Numbered from the stretch's first letter, positions 9,210 to 17,811 are shown. The stretch is DNA of 24,326 nt from an uncultured Oscillospiraceae bacterium (GCA_900541905.1 UQLQ01000025.1:1-24326), one strand, 5' to 3'. The notes: generated by a model from the letters alone, not told the origin. Numbers and translations: made by a program.

Positions 9210-10136
9210 TTACTCCTTTATACTTTCTAATGTTTTTGTTAGAGATGCAACATCCTCTACCTGATATATGGAAACGTCTTTTGAAATCTTTTTGATAAAT
9301 CCGCTCAATACCTTACCGGGGCCTATTTCTAAAAATGTGTCAATGCCCCGGTCAATCATATAGCGAATGCTATCTTCTAAATAGACTGAAGACATAATTT
9401 GCTTTGTTAATAAACCTGCAATGGTTTCATCCGACTGAAGTTCTTTTGCAGTTGTATTGAAAACAACAGGTATGTTCATATTTCCAAAGGAAACCTGATT
9501 TAATTTTTCTGCCAATTTTTTGGAGGCAGGTTCAAGCAAAGAGGTATGGAATGGACCGCTTACATTTAGTGGAACCACACGTTTTGCTTTCAACTCTAAA
9601 GCAACTTCGGCAGCTTTATCTACTGCGGCAACTTCACCGCCAATGACGATTTGTCCCGGACAATTGTAGTTTGCAGCTTGTACCAAACCTACTTTGGAAC
9701 CTTCCGCTACTGCCTGCTCCACCAATGCTCTGTCAAGACCCAATACAGCAACCATTTTACTGTCAATTCCCTGCACTGCTTCTTCCATAACCTGTCCGCG
9801 GTAACGCACCAAATCCAGTGCGGTTGTTTGGTCAAATACTCCTGCCGCATAAAGAGCCGAATACTCACCTAAACTTAAACCTGCTGCCATTTGTGGAACG
9901 ATTCCTTGCTCTTTCAGTACCTCAGTAATTGCAATCGCAGTTGCTACCATGCAAGGCTGTGTATACTGTGTTTGAGATAATGTTTCCATTGGACCTTCAA
10001 AACAAAGTTTTTTTACATCAAAATCCAACTGGATACTGTCAAACACTTGTTTTGCAACAGGATATGTTTCATACAGCTCCTGTCCCATACCTACCGCTTG
10101 ACTGCCTTGACCGGCATATACAAATGCAAGTTTCAT
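9210..10136 (-). CDS. fabD: Malonyl-CoA:ACP transacylase FabD
   Basis: Transfers the malonyl group from CoA to ACP, linking the Acc genes to the elongation genes. The sequence shows GQGSQ near the N terminus, the nucleophile Ser88 in GLSLGEYSA and His197 in GPFHTSLL (numbering from the start chosen here). I chose the ATG at 10136, giving 308 residues that begin MKLAFVYAGQGSQ as in other FabD proteins. An in-frame ATG four codons earlier (10148) has its AGG almost touching the codon, so it is less likely. The ribosome site is mediocre for either start. The gene lies 34 bases after the second flavoprotein gene. Confidence 0.96.
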   Translation of the reverse strand: MKLAFVYAGQGSQAVGMGQELYETYPVAKQVFDSIQLDFDVKKLCFEGPMETLSQTQYTQPCMVATAIAITEVLKEQGIVPQMAAGLSLGEYSALYAAGVFDQTTALDLVRYRGQVMEEAVQGIDSKMVAVLGLDRALVEQAVAEGSKVGLVQAANYNCPGQIVIGGEVAAVDKAAEVALELKAKRVVPLNVSGPFHTSLLEPASKKLAEKLNQVSFGNMNIPVVFNTTAKELQSDETIAGLLTKQIMSSVYLEDSIRYMIDRGIDTFLEIGPGKVLSGFIKKISKDVSIYQVEDVASLTKTLESIKE

Positions 10137-10170
10137 TTTATTCACCATACCTTTTCTAAGAAAAAATCAA

Positions 10171-11244
10171 TCATTCACCGCTTTGATATTCTGTCATGAT
10201 TTCATCTATAATGTCTTTTACATGAACAATCTCTTTCATGCGGTAACCGTTGCTGCCGCAGAAGAATAGTCCATCTTCCCAATTGCCTTTTGCCGCTTCT
10301 GTCAGCGCTGTGGTAATACAAAAGGCTGCCACTTTCGGGTCACAAGGCCGCAGGCATACCAAACAACGGGTAATTTTTTCTTTTTCTCCTCGCAGTAAGC
10401 GTTCCACAAACGGAGAACGCAGTGCTCTGCCCGGCATTCCTACCGTACTTTTAATTAAAACAATATCTTCCGGTTTTACATTCAGATAACGCTTTTTATA
10501 TGCAAGGCTTGCGTCACATTCGTGTGTTGCAATAAAGCGTGTTGCAATCTGTGCGCCTGCTGCGCCCATATCCGTAAATTTCTTTACGTCATATCCTGTG
10601 TACACACCGCCTGCTACAAACACAGGAATGTTCACATTATATTTTTCCTCAAATGTTTTGACCACTGTCTGCACATCTTGGAAAATTTCTTCTAATGTTT
10701 GTTCTCGATTTTCGGATAGTTCCTCCATAGGAAATCCAAGGTGTCCACCTGCTTGACTGCCTTCTACTACGATAAAATCAGGCAGACGATCATGCTTTTT
10801 TTTCCATGACTGACAAATGACCCTTGCGGATTTACCTGAAGAAACGATTGGCGCAATGGCAATATCCGCATCGCCTACAATGGCAGGCAATTCCAGTGGA
10901 ATACCCGCTCCGGAAATAATAGCGTCTGCACCGCCTTCAATGGCTGCTTTTACCATTTGGTCATAATAACGCAATGCTACCATTACATTGATTCCGACCA
11001 TACCATTACCGCCTGCAATTTCTTTGGCTTTATGGATTTCATTTTTGATTTCTGTTAAATTATCTTCCAGAAAATTCTGCCAGAAATCATCACAGCGATA
11101 CCCCGTATGAGCTGTTGAAATAACACCCATACCGCCGCATTTGGCAACATGCCCCGCTAAATTTCCTAAGGAAACGCCAACACCCATTCCACCTTGAATA
11201 ATCGGCACTTGTAATGTTTTATTCCTAAGTTTTATTGTCTGCAT
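10171..11244 (-). CDS. FMN-dependent FabK/nitronate monooxygenase-like protein with C-terminal Cys cluster (possible FabX type)
   Basis: A 357-residue TIM-barrel flavoprotein of the nitronate monooxygenase/FabK superfamily. I see PIIQGGMGVGVS near the N terminus, ISGAGIPLELP at 110-120, the family His168 in EGSQAGGH and FVAGGVYTG at 209-217 for FMN phosphate binding. Unlike the neighbouring FabK it has a C-terminal extension with Cys294-x2-Cys297-x3-Cys301-x7-Cys309 and Cys329, which could hold a [4Fe-4S] cluster. Helicobacter pylori FabX belongs to this superfamily, carries FMN and a [4Fe-4S] cluster, and introduces the cis double bond of unsaturated fatty acids. The operon position, the paralogous FabK next door and the lack of FabA, FabM or FabN make a FabX-like oxidase/isomerase role plausible here. 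Generic nitronate monooxygenase or a second enoyl reductase are the alternatives. It starts three bases after the fabK stop codon. Confidence 0.85.
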   Translation of the reverse strand: MQTIKLRNKTLQVPIIQGGMGVGVSLGNLAGHVAKCGGMGVISTAHTGYRCDDFWQNFLEDNLTEIKNEIHKAKEIAGGNGMVGINVMVALRYYDQMVKAAIEGGADAIISGAGIPLELPAIVGDADIAIAPIVSSGKSARVICQSWKKKHDRLPDFIVVEGSQAGGHLGFPMEELSENREQTLEEIFQDVQTVVKTFEEKYNVNIPVFVAGGVYTGYDVKKFTDMGAAGAQIATRFIATHECDASLAYKKRYLNVKPEDIVLIKSTVGMPGRALRSPFVERLLRGEKEKITRCLVCLRPCDPKVAAFCITTALTEAAKGNWEDGLFFCGSNGYRMKEIVHVKDIIDEIMTEYQSGE

Positions 11245-11247
11245 ATT

Positions 11248-12180
11248 TTAAACTTCCTTTTCTAATGCTAAATATGCCTCTTTGTAGTCTTCAAACAAAC
11301 CATCAATAATTTCTTTTAGAGGTTTGATTTCATTACATAAACCGGCAACTTGACCGGCCATTAAAGAACCGTTTTGTACATCGCCATCAATGACAGCTTT
11401 TCTCAAAGAGCCAAGGGTGTATAACTCGAGTTCTTCCGCACTGGCACCTTCTTTTTCCCGTTTGATATACTCGCGGGCCATTTTATTTCTTAAAATACGA
11501 ACAGGAGTACCGCCAATTCTTCCTGTAACAATGGTATCGGTGTCACCTGCTTTACAAATGGCTTCTTTATAATTTTGATGGATTGGGCATTCTTCAGAAA
11601 CCAGCAAACATGTACCTACCTGTACACCGCTTGCGCCCAAAGCAAATGCTGCCAATACCTGACGTCCTGTTGCAATGCCTCCGGCTGCAACTACAGGTAC
11701 GCTCACAGCATCTACTACTTGAGGAACTAAGGAAAATGTAGTTAATTCGCCAATATGACCACCTGCTTCGGTACCTTCTACGATAATAGCATCAGCACCG
11801 CTACGTTCCAAACGTTTTGCCAAAGCAACGGTTGCGGCAACAGGAAGCACTTTTAAACCCGCTTCTTTCCACGCTACCATATATTTACCTGGGTTACCCG
11901 CACCTGTTGTAACTACCTTGATATTTTCATCAATTACCATTTGTGCAATGGCATCTACATCCGGATTCATCAGCATGATATTGACACCGAACGGTTTATC
12001 TGTCAGCTCTCTGCATTTGTGAATTTGTTCACGTAGTGTTTCCGCATTCATGCTGCCCGCAGCAATCAAACCCAAACCGCCTGCATTGGATACCGCTGCT
12101 GCGAACTCACCTGTTGCTATATTGGCCATACCACCCTGTATTAAGGGATATTTTGTACCTAAAAGGTCTGCTAATTTCAT
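11248..12180 (-). CDS. fabK: Enoyl-ACP reductase II FabK
   Basis: FMN-dependent enoyl-ACP reductase that completes each elongation round with NAD(P)H. The sequence shows YPLIQGGMANIATGE at the N terminus, His142 in VEGTEAGGHIGE, matching the catalytic His of pneumococcal FabK, and AAGGIATGRQV followed by GASGVQVGT for flavin phosphate binding. I chose the ATG at 12180 (310 residues) because GGAGG lies five to six bases upstream and MKLADLLGTKYPLIQGGM aligns with known FabK starts. The upstream in-frame ATG at 12204 has no good site. No FabI, FabL or FabV is visible, so this is presumably the main enoyl reductase. The acc-fab context separates it from true nitronate monooxygenases. Confidence 0.93.
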   Translation of the reverse strand: MKLADLLGTKYPLIQGGMANIATGEFAAAVSNAGGLGLIAAGSMNAETLREQIHKCRELTDKPFGVNIMLMNPDVDAIAQMVIDENIKVVTTGAGNPGKYMVAWKEAGLKVLPVAATVALAKRLERSGADAIIVEGTEAGGHIGELTTFSLVPQVVDAVSVPVVAAGGIATGRQVLAAFALGASGVQVGTCLLVSEECPIHQNYKEAICKAGDTDTIVTGRIGGTPVRILRNKMAREYIKREKEGASAEELELYTLGSLRKAVIDGDVQNGSLMAGQVAGLCNEIKPLKEIIDGLFEDYKEAYLALEKEV

Positions 12181-12231
12181 TGATACCTCCACTAATCTGC
12201 TCATACATAAAACTTCTATTGATATTTTATA

Positions 12232-13188
12232 TTACCACTCTAAATAAATGGTACCCCAAGTGAGACCTGCTCCAAAGCCCACCAGTAATAATTTCATACC
12301 TTTTTTCAGGAGTCCTTTTTGATTCATTTCGTCCAGCATAATCGGAATACTTGCAGCCGAAGTATTTCCGTATTCTTCAATATTGGAATAAAGTTGTTCC
12401 TCTTTGATTTTTAAACGTTTGCTGATAGAGGAAATAATACGGGCATTGGCCTGATGAAATAAAATGTAGTCCATTTGGTCTATGGTATCATCCAAGTCAG
12501 ATAACACTTGTTTAATGGACTGCACCGGAGATTCCACCGCAAATTTGAACACTTCCTGTCCATTCATTTTGCAATAGGAAGGCTCTTGATGGTCGGCAAA
12601 TGGCACTCCAGGAATATGGATATGTACAGCTTCCACATCGCCTCTTGAAGAAATTACTTCATAAAATCGGGCATTGGGATTATGCTTTGCCACAACTGCA
12701 CCCGCACCGTCTCCAAACAAAATACATGTGGAGCGGTCTGTATAATCCAGCATTTTAGAGAAAACTTCCGCACCGATTACCAATGCAAGTTTGTCAGGAC
12801 GTGTTGCCAGCATTGCATTTGCAATGGAAAGTGCATATACAAATCCTGTGCAGGCAGCATTCATATCAAATGCCATCACTTGTTCGCTTAAACCTAATTG
12901 TTTTTGCAGCATACATGCAACAGACGGCATAATATGGTCCGCACTGCAAGTTGCTACAATGATAAAGCCAATGTCTTCTTTGGACACGCCACTGTTTTCA
13001 AGCGCCCTTTTGGCGGCTTGATATGCCAATTCAGATGTATTTTCCGTCTGGCTGATGTGGCGCTTTTTAATACCGGTTCTGGGATAAATCCATTCATCGC
13101 TTGTATCTACCATAGTAGACAAATCGTCATTACTTAATGTGTGGCTTGGTGCATAACACCCTGTTCCTAAAATATCAATTCCGCTCAT
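12232..13188 (-). CDS. fabH: 3-oxoacyl-ACP synthase III FabH
   Basis: Initiating condensing enzyme, joining an acyl-CoA primer to malonyl-ACP. 318 residues with the complete Cys113 (NAACTGF), His245 (LFHQANARI) and Asn275 (YGNTSAAS) triad, plus EWIYPRTGI at 32-40 and a C-terminal GFGAGLTWG. Primer preference (acetyl or branched) cannot be read from the sequence. The start has an AAGGAG site five bases upstream. The gene begins 24 bases after the accA stop codon and is followed by a 51-base gap before fabK. In many Firmicutes an acpP gene sits beside fabH, but none is present here. Confidence 0.97.
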   Translation of the reverse strand: MSGIDILGTGCYAPSHTLSNDDLSTMVDTSDEWIYPRTGIKKRHISQTENTSELAYQAAKRALENSGVSKEDIGFIIVATCSADHIMPSVACMLQKQLGLSEQVMAFDMNAACTGFVYALSIANAMLATRPDKLALVIGAEVFSKMLDYTDRSTCILFGDGAGAVVAKHNPNARFYEVISSRGDVEAVHIHIPGVPFADHQEPSYCKMNGQEVFKFAVESPVQSIKQVLSDLDDTIDQMDYILFHQANARIISSISKRLKIKEEQLYSNIEEYGNTSAASIPIMLDEMNQKGLLKKGMKLLLVGFGAGLTWGTIYLEW

Positions 13189-13212
13189 ACAATCTCCTTG
13201 CTTATTCTATGA

Positions 13213-14163
13213 TCAAATACCGCTGCAATCACCAATACTGCGGAATTTCTTATAGCGTTGATCCAGCAATGCACGTTCACTTAATTTGCAAAGTGCTGTC
13301 AATTCGTTGCTTAACAAATCTCTTAATTGTGCGTAAATTACCTCGGCATGTTCATTTAAATTGCCCATAGGCTCTTTTACAATCACATCAACAATATTAA
13401 ATGCATATAAATCCTGCGCAGTTAACTTCATAATCTCGCTGGCTTCCTGTGCTCTTGTGCTATCTTTCCATAAAATAGTAGCAAAGCCCTCCGGAGATAA
13501 AATGGAGTACACCGCATTTTCCAACATCCAAATACGGTTTGCAACCGACAGTGCCAATGCACCTCCGCTACCGCCTTCACCAATCACAATACTGATGACC
13601 GGCACGGTTAAGTTGCACATTTCCATTAAATTGCGCGCAATTGCCTCTCCTTGACCATGCTCTTCCGCCTCAATTCCCGGATATGCACCGGCTGTATCAA
13701 TAAACGTAATAATAGGTCGCTTAAACTTTTCAGCCTGTTTCATCAAGCGCAATGCTTTGCGATACCCTTCCGGATTTGGCATACCAAAATTGCAAAGCAG
13801 ATTTTCTTCTAAGTTCTTGCCCTTTTGGTGACCGATTACAGTAACAGGCATATCGTGGAACATAGCAATACCGCCGATAATGGAATGGTCGTCACGATAT
13901 AAACGGTCACCACGCTGTTCAAAAAAATGATCAAACAGATTTTCAATATAATCACGTACATTTGGACGTGTTGGTTTACGCGCTAAATATACTTTATCAT
14001 AACTGGACAAATTGGCATAAGCTTTTGTCATAATTTTATGTCTTGCCTTTTCCAGTTCATCTTTAATGGTTTCAAAATCTACGTCAGGCGTATCTTTTTG
14101 TTCCAACTGACGAATTTCTTCATCAATTTTTCTGATTTGCGCCTCTGCTTCTTGAATAGACAT
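13213..14163 (-). CDS. accA: Acetyl-CoA carboxylase carboxyltransferase subunit alpha
   Basis: Alpha subunit of the carboxyltransferase half of acetyl-CoA carboxylase, which with AccD moves CO2 from carboxybiotin to acetyl-CoA. 316 residues, the normal length. An N-terminal helical part (about 1-50, EAEAQIRKIDEEIRQLEQ) precedes a crotonase-like domain with FIDTAGAYPG and the oxyanion-hole glycines of GEGGSGGALAL. Its ATG overlaps the last base of the accD stop codon (TAATG), which suggests translational coupling and equal amounts of the two subunits. Confidence 0.97.
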   Translation of the reverse strand: MSIQEAEAQIRKIDEEIRQLEQKDTPDVDFETIKDELEKARHKIMTKAYANLSSYDKVYLARKPTRPNVRDYIENLFDHFFEQRGDRLYRDDHSIIGGIAMFHDMPVTVIGHQKGKNLEENLLCNFGMPNPEGYRKALRLMKQAEKFKRPIITFIDTAGAYPGIEAEEHGQGEAIARNLMEMCNLTVPVISIVIGEGGSGGALALSVANRIWMLENAVYSILSPEGFATILWKDSTRAQEASEIMKLTAQDLYAFNIVDVIVKEPMGNLNEHAEVIYAQLRDLLSNELTALCKLSERALLDQRYKKFRSIGDCSGI

Positions 14164-15050
14164 TATAGCGTTGCCTCCCTTGCATGAAGTTTTAATAACA
14201 ACGCAATGGTAGCACGCATCTTTTTGCGTTCCACCACTTGGTCAAGAAATCCTTGCTGTTGTAAAAATTCAGAACGCTGGAAACCTTCCGGCAATTTTTG
14301 TTTAATGGTTTGCTCAATCACTCTCGGACCCGCAAAACCAATCAAAGCTTTGGGCTCAGCCAGCATAATATCGCCTAAAGAAGCAAAGCTTGCAGTTACA
14401 CCGCCTGTGGTAGGATGTGTAAAATAAGAAATATACAATAAACCCGCAGCATTGTGTTTTGCCAGTGCATTGCTTGTTTTAGACATCTGCATTAAGGAAA
14501 CAATACCTTCCTGCATTCTGGCGCCGCCGGAGGCGCTGAAGATAAGTAAAGGCAAACGGCGTCTGGTTGCGTACTCAATTGCACGGGTAATTTTTTCACC
14601 CACAACGCTACCCATGCTTCCCATTAAAAAACGGCTGTCCATAACACCAATTACCACACGGTAGCCGCCTACTTTCGCAACTCCCGTGACAACCGCATCA
14701 TTCAAGCCTGTCGTTTTTTCCAAATGGCTTAATTTTTGAGTATAGTTTGGAAAACCCAGCACATTTTGTGTTTTCAGTCTGGGGGTAATTTCCCGAAAGC
14801 TGTCTTTGTCCACCAACATTTGAATGCGATCCGCTGCGGTAATCTTAAAATGATGTCCGCAGCCGGGACAGACATAAAAATTTTTCTGTACATCCTCGCT
14901 TAAATATCCTTGTTCGCATTCCGGACACTTGGTGTATAATCCTTCCGGAACACTGGAGGTATTGGAAACCTTTTTTTCTTCTTTCGGTTTACGACGCAAG
15001 TTTTTTAGAATATTTAATTTCTCTCTGCGCTCTTTAAACAGTTCTTCCAT
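14163..15050 (-). CDS. accD: Acetyl-CoA carboxylase carboxyltransferase subunit beta
   Basis: Beta subunit of the carboxyltransferase. 295 residues. An N-terminal zinc ribbon is formed by Cys42, Cys45, Cys61 and Cys64 (CPEC and CPGC), followed by the crotonase-like domain with SASGGARMQEG and PTTGGVTASFA. In other bacteria this zinc ribbon also binds mRNA and can regulate acc translation; whether it does so here is unknown. The start codon directly follows the accC stop codon with no spacer, and the stop overlaps accA. Confidence 0.97.
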   Translation of the reverse strand: MEELFKERREKLNILKNLRRKPKEEKKVSNTSSVPEGLYTKCPECEQGYLSEDVQKNFYVCPGCGHHFKITAADRIQMLVDKDSFREITPRLKTQNVLGFPNYTQKLSHLEKTTGLNDAVVTGVAKVGGYRVVIGVMDSRFLMGSMGSVVGEKITRAIEYATRRRLPLLIFSASGGARMQEGIVSLMQMSKTSNALAKHNAAGLLYISYFTHPTTGGVTASFASLGDIMLAEPKALIGFAGPRVIEQTIKQKLPEGFQRSEFLQQQGFLDQVVERKKMRATIALLLKLHAREATL

Positions 15051-16403
15051 CTATTTCACCAATTTCTCTAGGTTTTTCTCAATAAAGCTGGTATCAAAAT
15101 CACCTTTGGCAAACGCCTCGCTCTGTAAAATCATATAATGCAGGTCAATATTGGTATCAACACCCTGCACAATCATTTCTTCCAAAGCACGGCACATACG
15201 GTGAATGGCTTCATCTCTTGTATTTCCATGTACAATCAGCTTTGCAATCATGGAATCATACGTAGGCGGAATTTTATATCCTTGGTATAAAGCGGAATCT
15301 ACACGCACACCAAAACCGCCGGGCAAATTAATACCATATACTTCACCCGGACAGGGGCGGAATCCTTCTTTTGGATTTTCCGCATTAATTCGGCATTCAA
15401 TGGAATGACCGTTTAGCTTCACGTCTTCCTGCTGAAAAGAAAGCGGATAATTTGCCGCAATCAAAATTTGTTCGCGAACCAAATCAATTCCGGTAATCAT
15501 TTCCGTGATGGGATGTTCTACCTGAATTCGAGTATTCATCTCAATAAAGTAATAATTCCCCTCTTTATCCAGTACATACTCGATGGTACCCGCATTACGG
15601 TAACCTGCAGCTTTTGCCGCTTGTACCGCATGCTGTCCCATACGCTCACGCAGCTCCGGAGTTAGCGCTGTGGAAGGCGCCTCTTCAATTAATTTCTGGT
15701 TGCGGCGCTGAATAGAACAGTCGCGTTCTCCCAAATGTACCACATTTCCGAAGTTATCAGCCATAATTTGAAATTCGATATGTTTTGGATTGAGTACCAA
15801 TTTTTCTAAATATACGTCATCATCATTAAAGCAAGCCTTTGCTTCTGATTTTGCCGCTGTAAATGCCTCATCAAACTCTTCAGGTGTAAAAGCTTTTCGC
15901 ATACCGCGACCTCCACCACCTGCAGAAGCCTTTATCAACACCGGAAATCCAATTTCCTGTGCAGCCTTTCTGGCTTCTTCTAATGTGGCCACACTGCCGT
16001 TGGAACCGGGAACCACAGGTACGCCCGCTTCCATCATCAAAGCACGAGCAGCTGACTTATTGCCCATTTTGTCAATGACATCTCCGTCCGGACCAATAAA
16101 CGTAATTCCACAAGTTTTTACCAAACGAGCAAACGTTGCATTTTCCGACAGAAAACCAAAGCCTGGATGAATTGCATCTACTCCCAGAGCGGTTGCTGCG
16201 GAAAGTATATTTTTCATATTCAAATAACTTTCAGCAGATTTGGCAGGTCCGATACAAACAGCCTCATCGGCCAATTGTACATGCAGCGCATTGCGGTCTG
16301 CTTCGGAGTATACCGCAACCGTTTCAATTCCCAATTCTTTACAAGCACGAATAATACGTACTGCAATTTCTCCGCGGTTTGCAATTAATATTTTTTGAAA
16401 CAT
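15051..16403 (-). CDS. accC: Biotin carboxylase subunit of acetyl-CoA carboxylase
   Basis: ATP-grasp enzyme that carboxylates the biotin on AccB using bicarbonate and ATP. 450 residues, the standard length. The sequence begins MFQKILIANRGEIAVRIIRA as in other AccC proteins. The glycine-rich ATP lid ASAGGGGRGMRKA and the catalytic region EMNTRIQVEHPITEMITGID are intact. The start has an AAGGTGG site seven bases upstream and lies 23 bases after accB. Pyruvate carboxylase is excluded by length and by the separate AccB and AccA/AccD genes. Confidence 0.98.
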   Translation of the reverse strand: MFQKILIANRGEIAVRIIRACKELGIETVAVYSEADRNALHVQLADEAVCIGPAKSAESYLNMKNILSAATALGVDAIHPGFGFLSENATFARLVKTCGITFIGPDGDVIDKMGNKSAARALMMEAGVPVVPGSNGSVATLEEARKAAQEIGFPVLIKASAGGGGRGMRKAFTPEEFDEAFTAAKSEAKACFNDDDVYLEKLVLNPKHIEFQIMADNFGNVVHLGERDCSIQRRNQKLIEEAPSTALTPELRERMGQHAVQAAKAAGYRNAGTIEYVLDKEGNYYFIEMNTRIQVEHPITEMITGIDLVREQILIAANYPLSFQQEDVKLNGHSIECRINAENPKEGFRPCPGEVYGINLPGGFGVRVDSALYQGYKIPPTYDSMIAKLIVHGNTRDEAIHRMCRALEEMIVQGVDTNIDLHYMILQSEAFAKGDFDTSFIEKNLEKLVK

Positions 16404-16426
16404 GAATTGTCCACCTTAATCCTTTG

Positions 16427-16888
16427 TTAGCATTCTTTAATCAGCATAATTGTTTGGTCATATTCCACCAAACCTTCATTTTTTGCAAGAATTTCAGTAA
16501 TTTCGCCGGAAACAGGCGCTTTAATTTCATTCATCATTTTCATTGCTTCAATAATACACAATGTTTGGCCTTTTTGAACCTTGTCGCCTACTTGTACATA
16601 AGCCGGTGCATCGGGGGCACTAGCGCTGTAAAAAACACCAACAACAGGAGATTTCACAGGTGTACCCTCCTGTTGTTCGCAAGCAGAAGCCGCAGGCGCC
16701 GCTACAGGGGCAACTGTCGGTGCTGCGGCAACGGGAGCCGGCATAACAGCAGAAGGGGCTGCTACAATCGGCTGAATCGGCTCTTCTTTTTCCAGTTTCA
16801 GTTTAACATCATCCATTTCTAGAGAAAGTTTATAAATATCTGAATCATTGAATTCTTTCATTAGGTCTTTGATATCTTGCAAATTCAT
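16427..16888 (-). CDS. accB: Biotin carboxyl carrier protein of acetyl-CoA carboxylase
   Basis: Carrier subunit of acetyl-CoA carboxylase. 153 residues: a helical N terminus (1-35), a flexible Ala/Pro/Val-rich linker (about 40-70) and a biotinyl domain (78-152). The biotinylation motif EAMKMMNE has Lys117 as the attachment site. Cys70 in the linker is unusual but probably has no role. It is the first gene of the operon, with an AAGGAG site ten bases before the ATG and a good promoter about 80 bases upstream. The biotin ligase is not in the window. Confidence 0.97.
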   Translation of the reverse strand: MNLQDIKDLMKEFNDSDIYKLSLEMDDVKLKLEKEEPIQPIVAAPSAVMPAPVAAAPTVAPVAAPAASACEQQEGTPVKSPVVGVFYSASAPDAPAYVQVGDKVQKGQTLCIIEAMKMMNEIKAPVSGEITEILAKNEGLVEYDQTIMLIKEC

Positions 16889-16969
16889 AAATTACATACT
16901 CCTTCAATCTCAAAACAATTTAATTCCGCTATACAAAAATAAAATTATCAACATAGTTATACAACATAT

Positions 16970-16998
16970 ATTATAAAGGATTTGCCATATAAAGTAAA
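16970..16998 (-). promoter_or_regulatory. Predicted sigma-A promoter of the acc-fab operon
   Basis: On the - strand, TTTACT (16993-16998) and a perfect TATAAT (16970-16975) are 17 bases apart. The start point would be near 16963, giving a leader of about 75 bases before accB. I searched around it by eye for FapR-type (TTAGTACC-like) and FabT-type (TTTGA-N5-TCAAA) operators and saw neither. Confidence 0.7.
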
Positions 16999-17293
16999 CA
17001 CTTATCCTCTGCAAAAAGTAAGTTAAATTGTAAACATTCTATAAAATGATACGTCTTAATTTAATAATATGTGTCATGATACCACTTTTTTTCCTAAGAA
17101 GTGACACCCTTGGATATTGTTAGACTATACGATTTTGAAGCAAAAAACAATTTTGTGCTATTTGGGTACGTAATATCAATAACAAGTACATATGGTTCTA
17201 ATACATATCACGAATAGAACCATTTTACCGTATTTTGACTTTATAAGTGTGTACAAACTTTTAAGCCGTAACAAGTTATATATGATGATGCTA

Positions 17294-17422
17294 TCAATTG
17301 ACAACAAAAAATATTGATTCATCCTCCTTTATTATACTTCTGTAACGTTTTTGATACCATGTGCATATCTTATAGATAGAATCATGTTCAATGATTCTGT
17401 ACAAGCTGCCATAATAGTCCAC
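17294..17422 (-). other. Uncertain small reading frame of 42 codons
   Basis: A GTG-initiated frame with protein-like composition (rich in Tyr, Ile, Lys, Glu; begins VDYYGSLYRIIEHDSIYK). A strong GGAGG lies 16 bases before this GTG, too far. It is well placed (six bases) for another GTG in a different frame that stops after 14 codons. This looks more like a frameshifted or degraded gene fragment than an active gene. I recognise no family. Confidence 0.2.
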
Positions 17423-17515
17423 CTTGTATCACAGATTTCCTCCTCTTATCATATAGTCAATGTAAATCGCATAGTTTCATGTTAGCAGATTATTTGGAAA
17501 TAGCGATTAACTAAA

Positions 17516-17554
17516 CAGAAAATCGTCTGCAAAAAGACGATTTTCTGCTTTTTT
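17516..17554 (+). terminator. Intrinsic terminator with no gene upstream on its strand
   Basis: A 13-bp perfect stem (CAGAAAATCGTCT at 17516-17528, its complement at 17535-17547), a six-base loop and a following CTTTTTTCT tract on the + strand. The other strand lacks a T tract beyond the stem, so the + direction is favoured. No + strand gene lies in the preceding 13 kb, so either a small RNA ends here or it is a relic. Confidence 0.65.
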
Positions 17555-17756
17555 CTCTTTAAATTCTGATACTTTTCTCTTGAACTTCATCAAACATTCA
17601 CATAACAGGCCTATACTAAAAATGTACTCAACAGCAGTACTTTTTCATACTTCTTTTCATTCCTTTTAAATGCCAATATCAATCATTACATATTTGATAA
17701 TATTGTATTGGCACTCTTTGTATATGACACCTCAATATCAAGAGGGTTCATATAAA

Positions 17757-17811
17757 TTATTTCTTTTTCATATTTTTCTCCTTTGCCGCGTCACTCCCTA
17801 TTGGCGCGGCA
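17757..17811 (-). promoter_or_regulatory. Leader-like hairpin with two ribosome sites and a four-codon ORF
   Basis: On the - strand a 7-bp stem (CGCGGCA-type arms at 17784-17790 and 17805-17811) separates two purine-rich sites, AAAGGAG before and AAAGGAG after it. The second is followed by ATG AAA AAG AAA TAA (17757-17771), a frame of only four codons. This looks like the translation-initiation region of a gene (MKKK starts are typical of secreted proteins) whose body has been lost, or a structured translational leader. Confidence 0.35.

Noticed and set aside
16940..17110. FapR or FabT operator, and a GTGTCA...TGACAC repeat (17071-17107), near the accB promoter
   Set aside because: No match to either operator consensus; the repeat is only six bases per arm and far upstream of the promoter.
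17600..17670. Start of a secreted protein (MKRSMKKYCC) on the - strand
   Set aside because: Stops after ten codons; the signal-like stretch lies in another frame and is broken by a stop. At best a decayed fragment.
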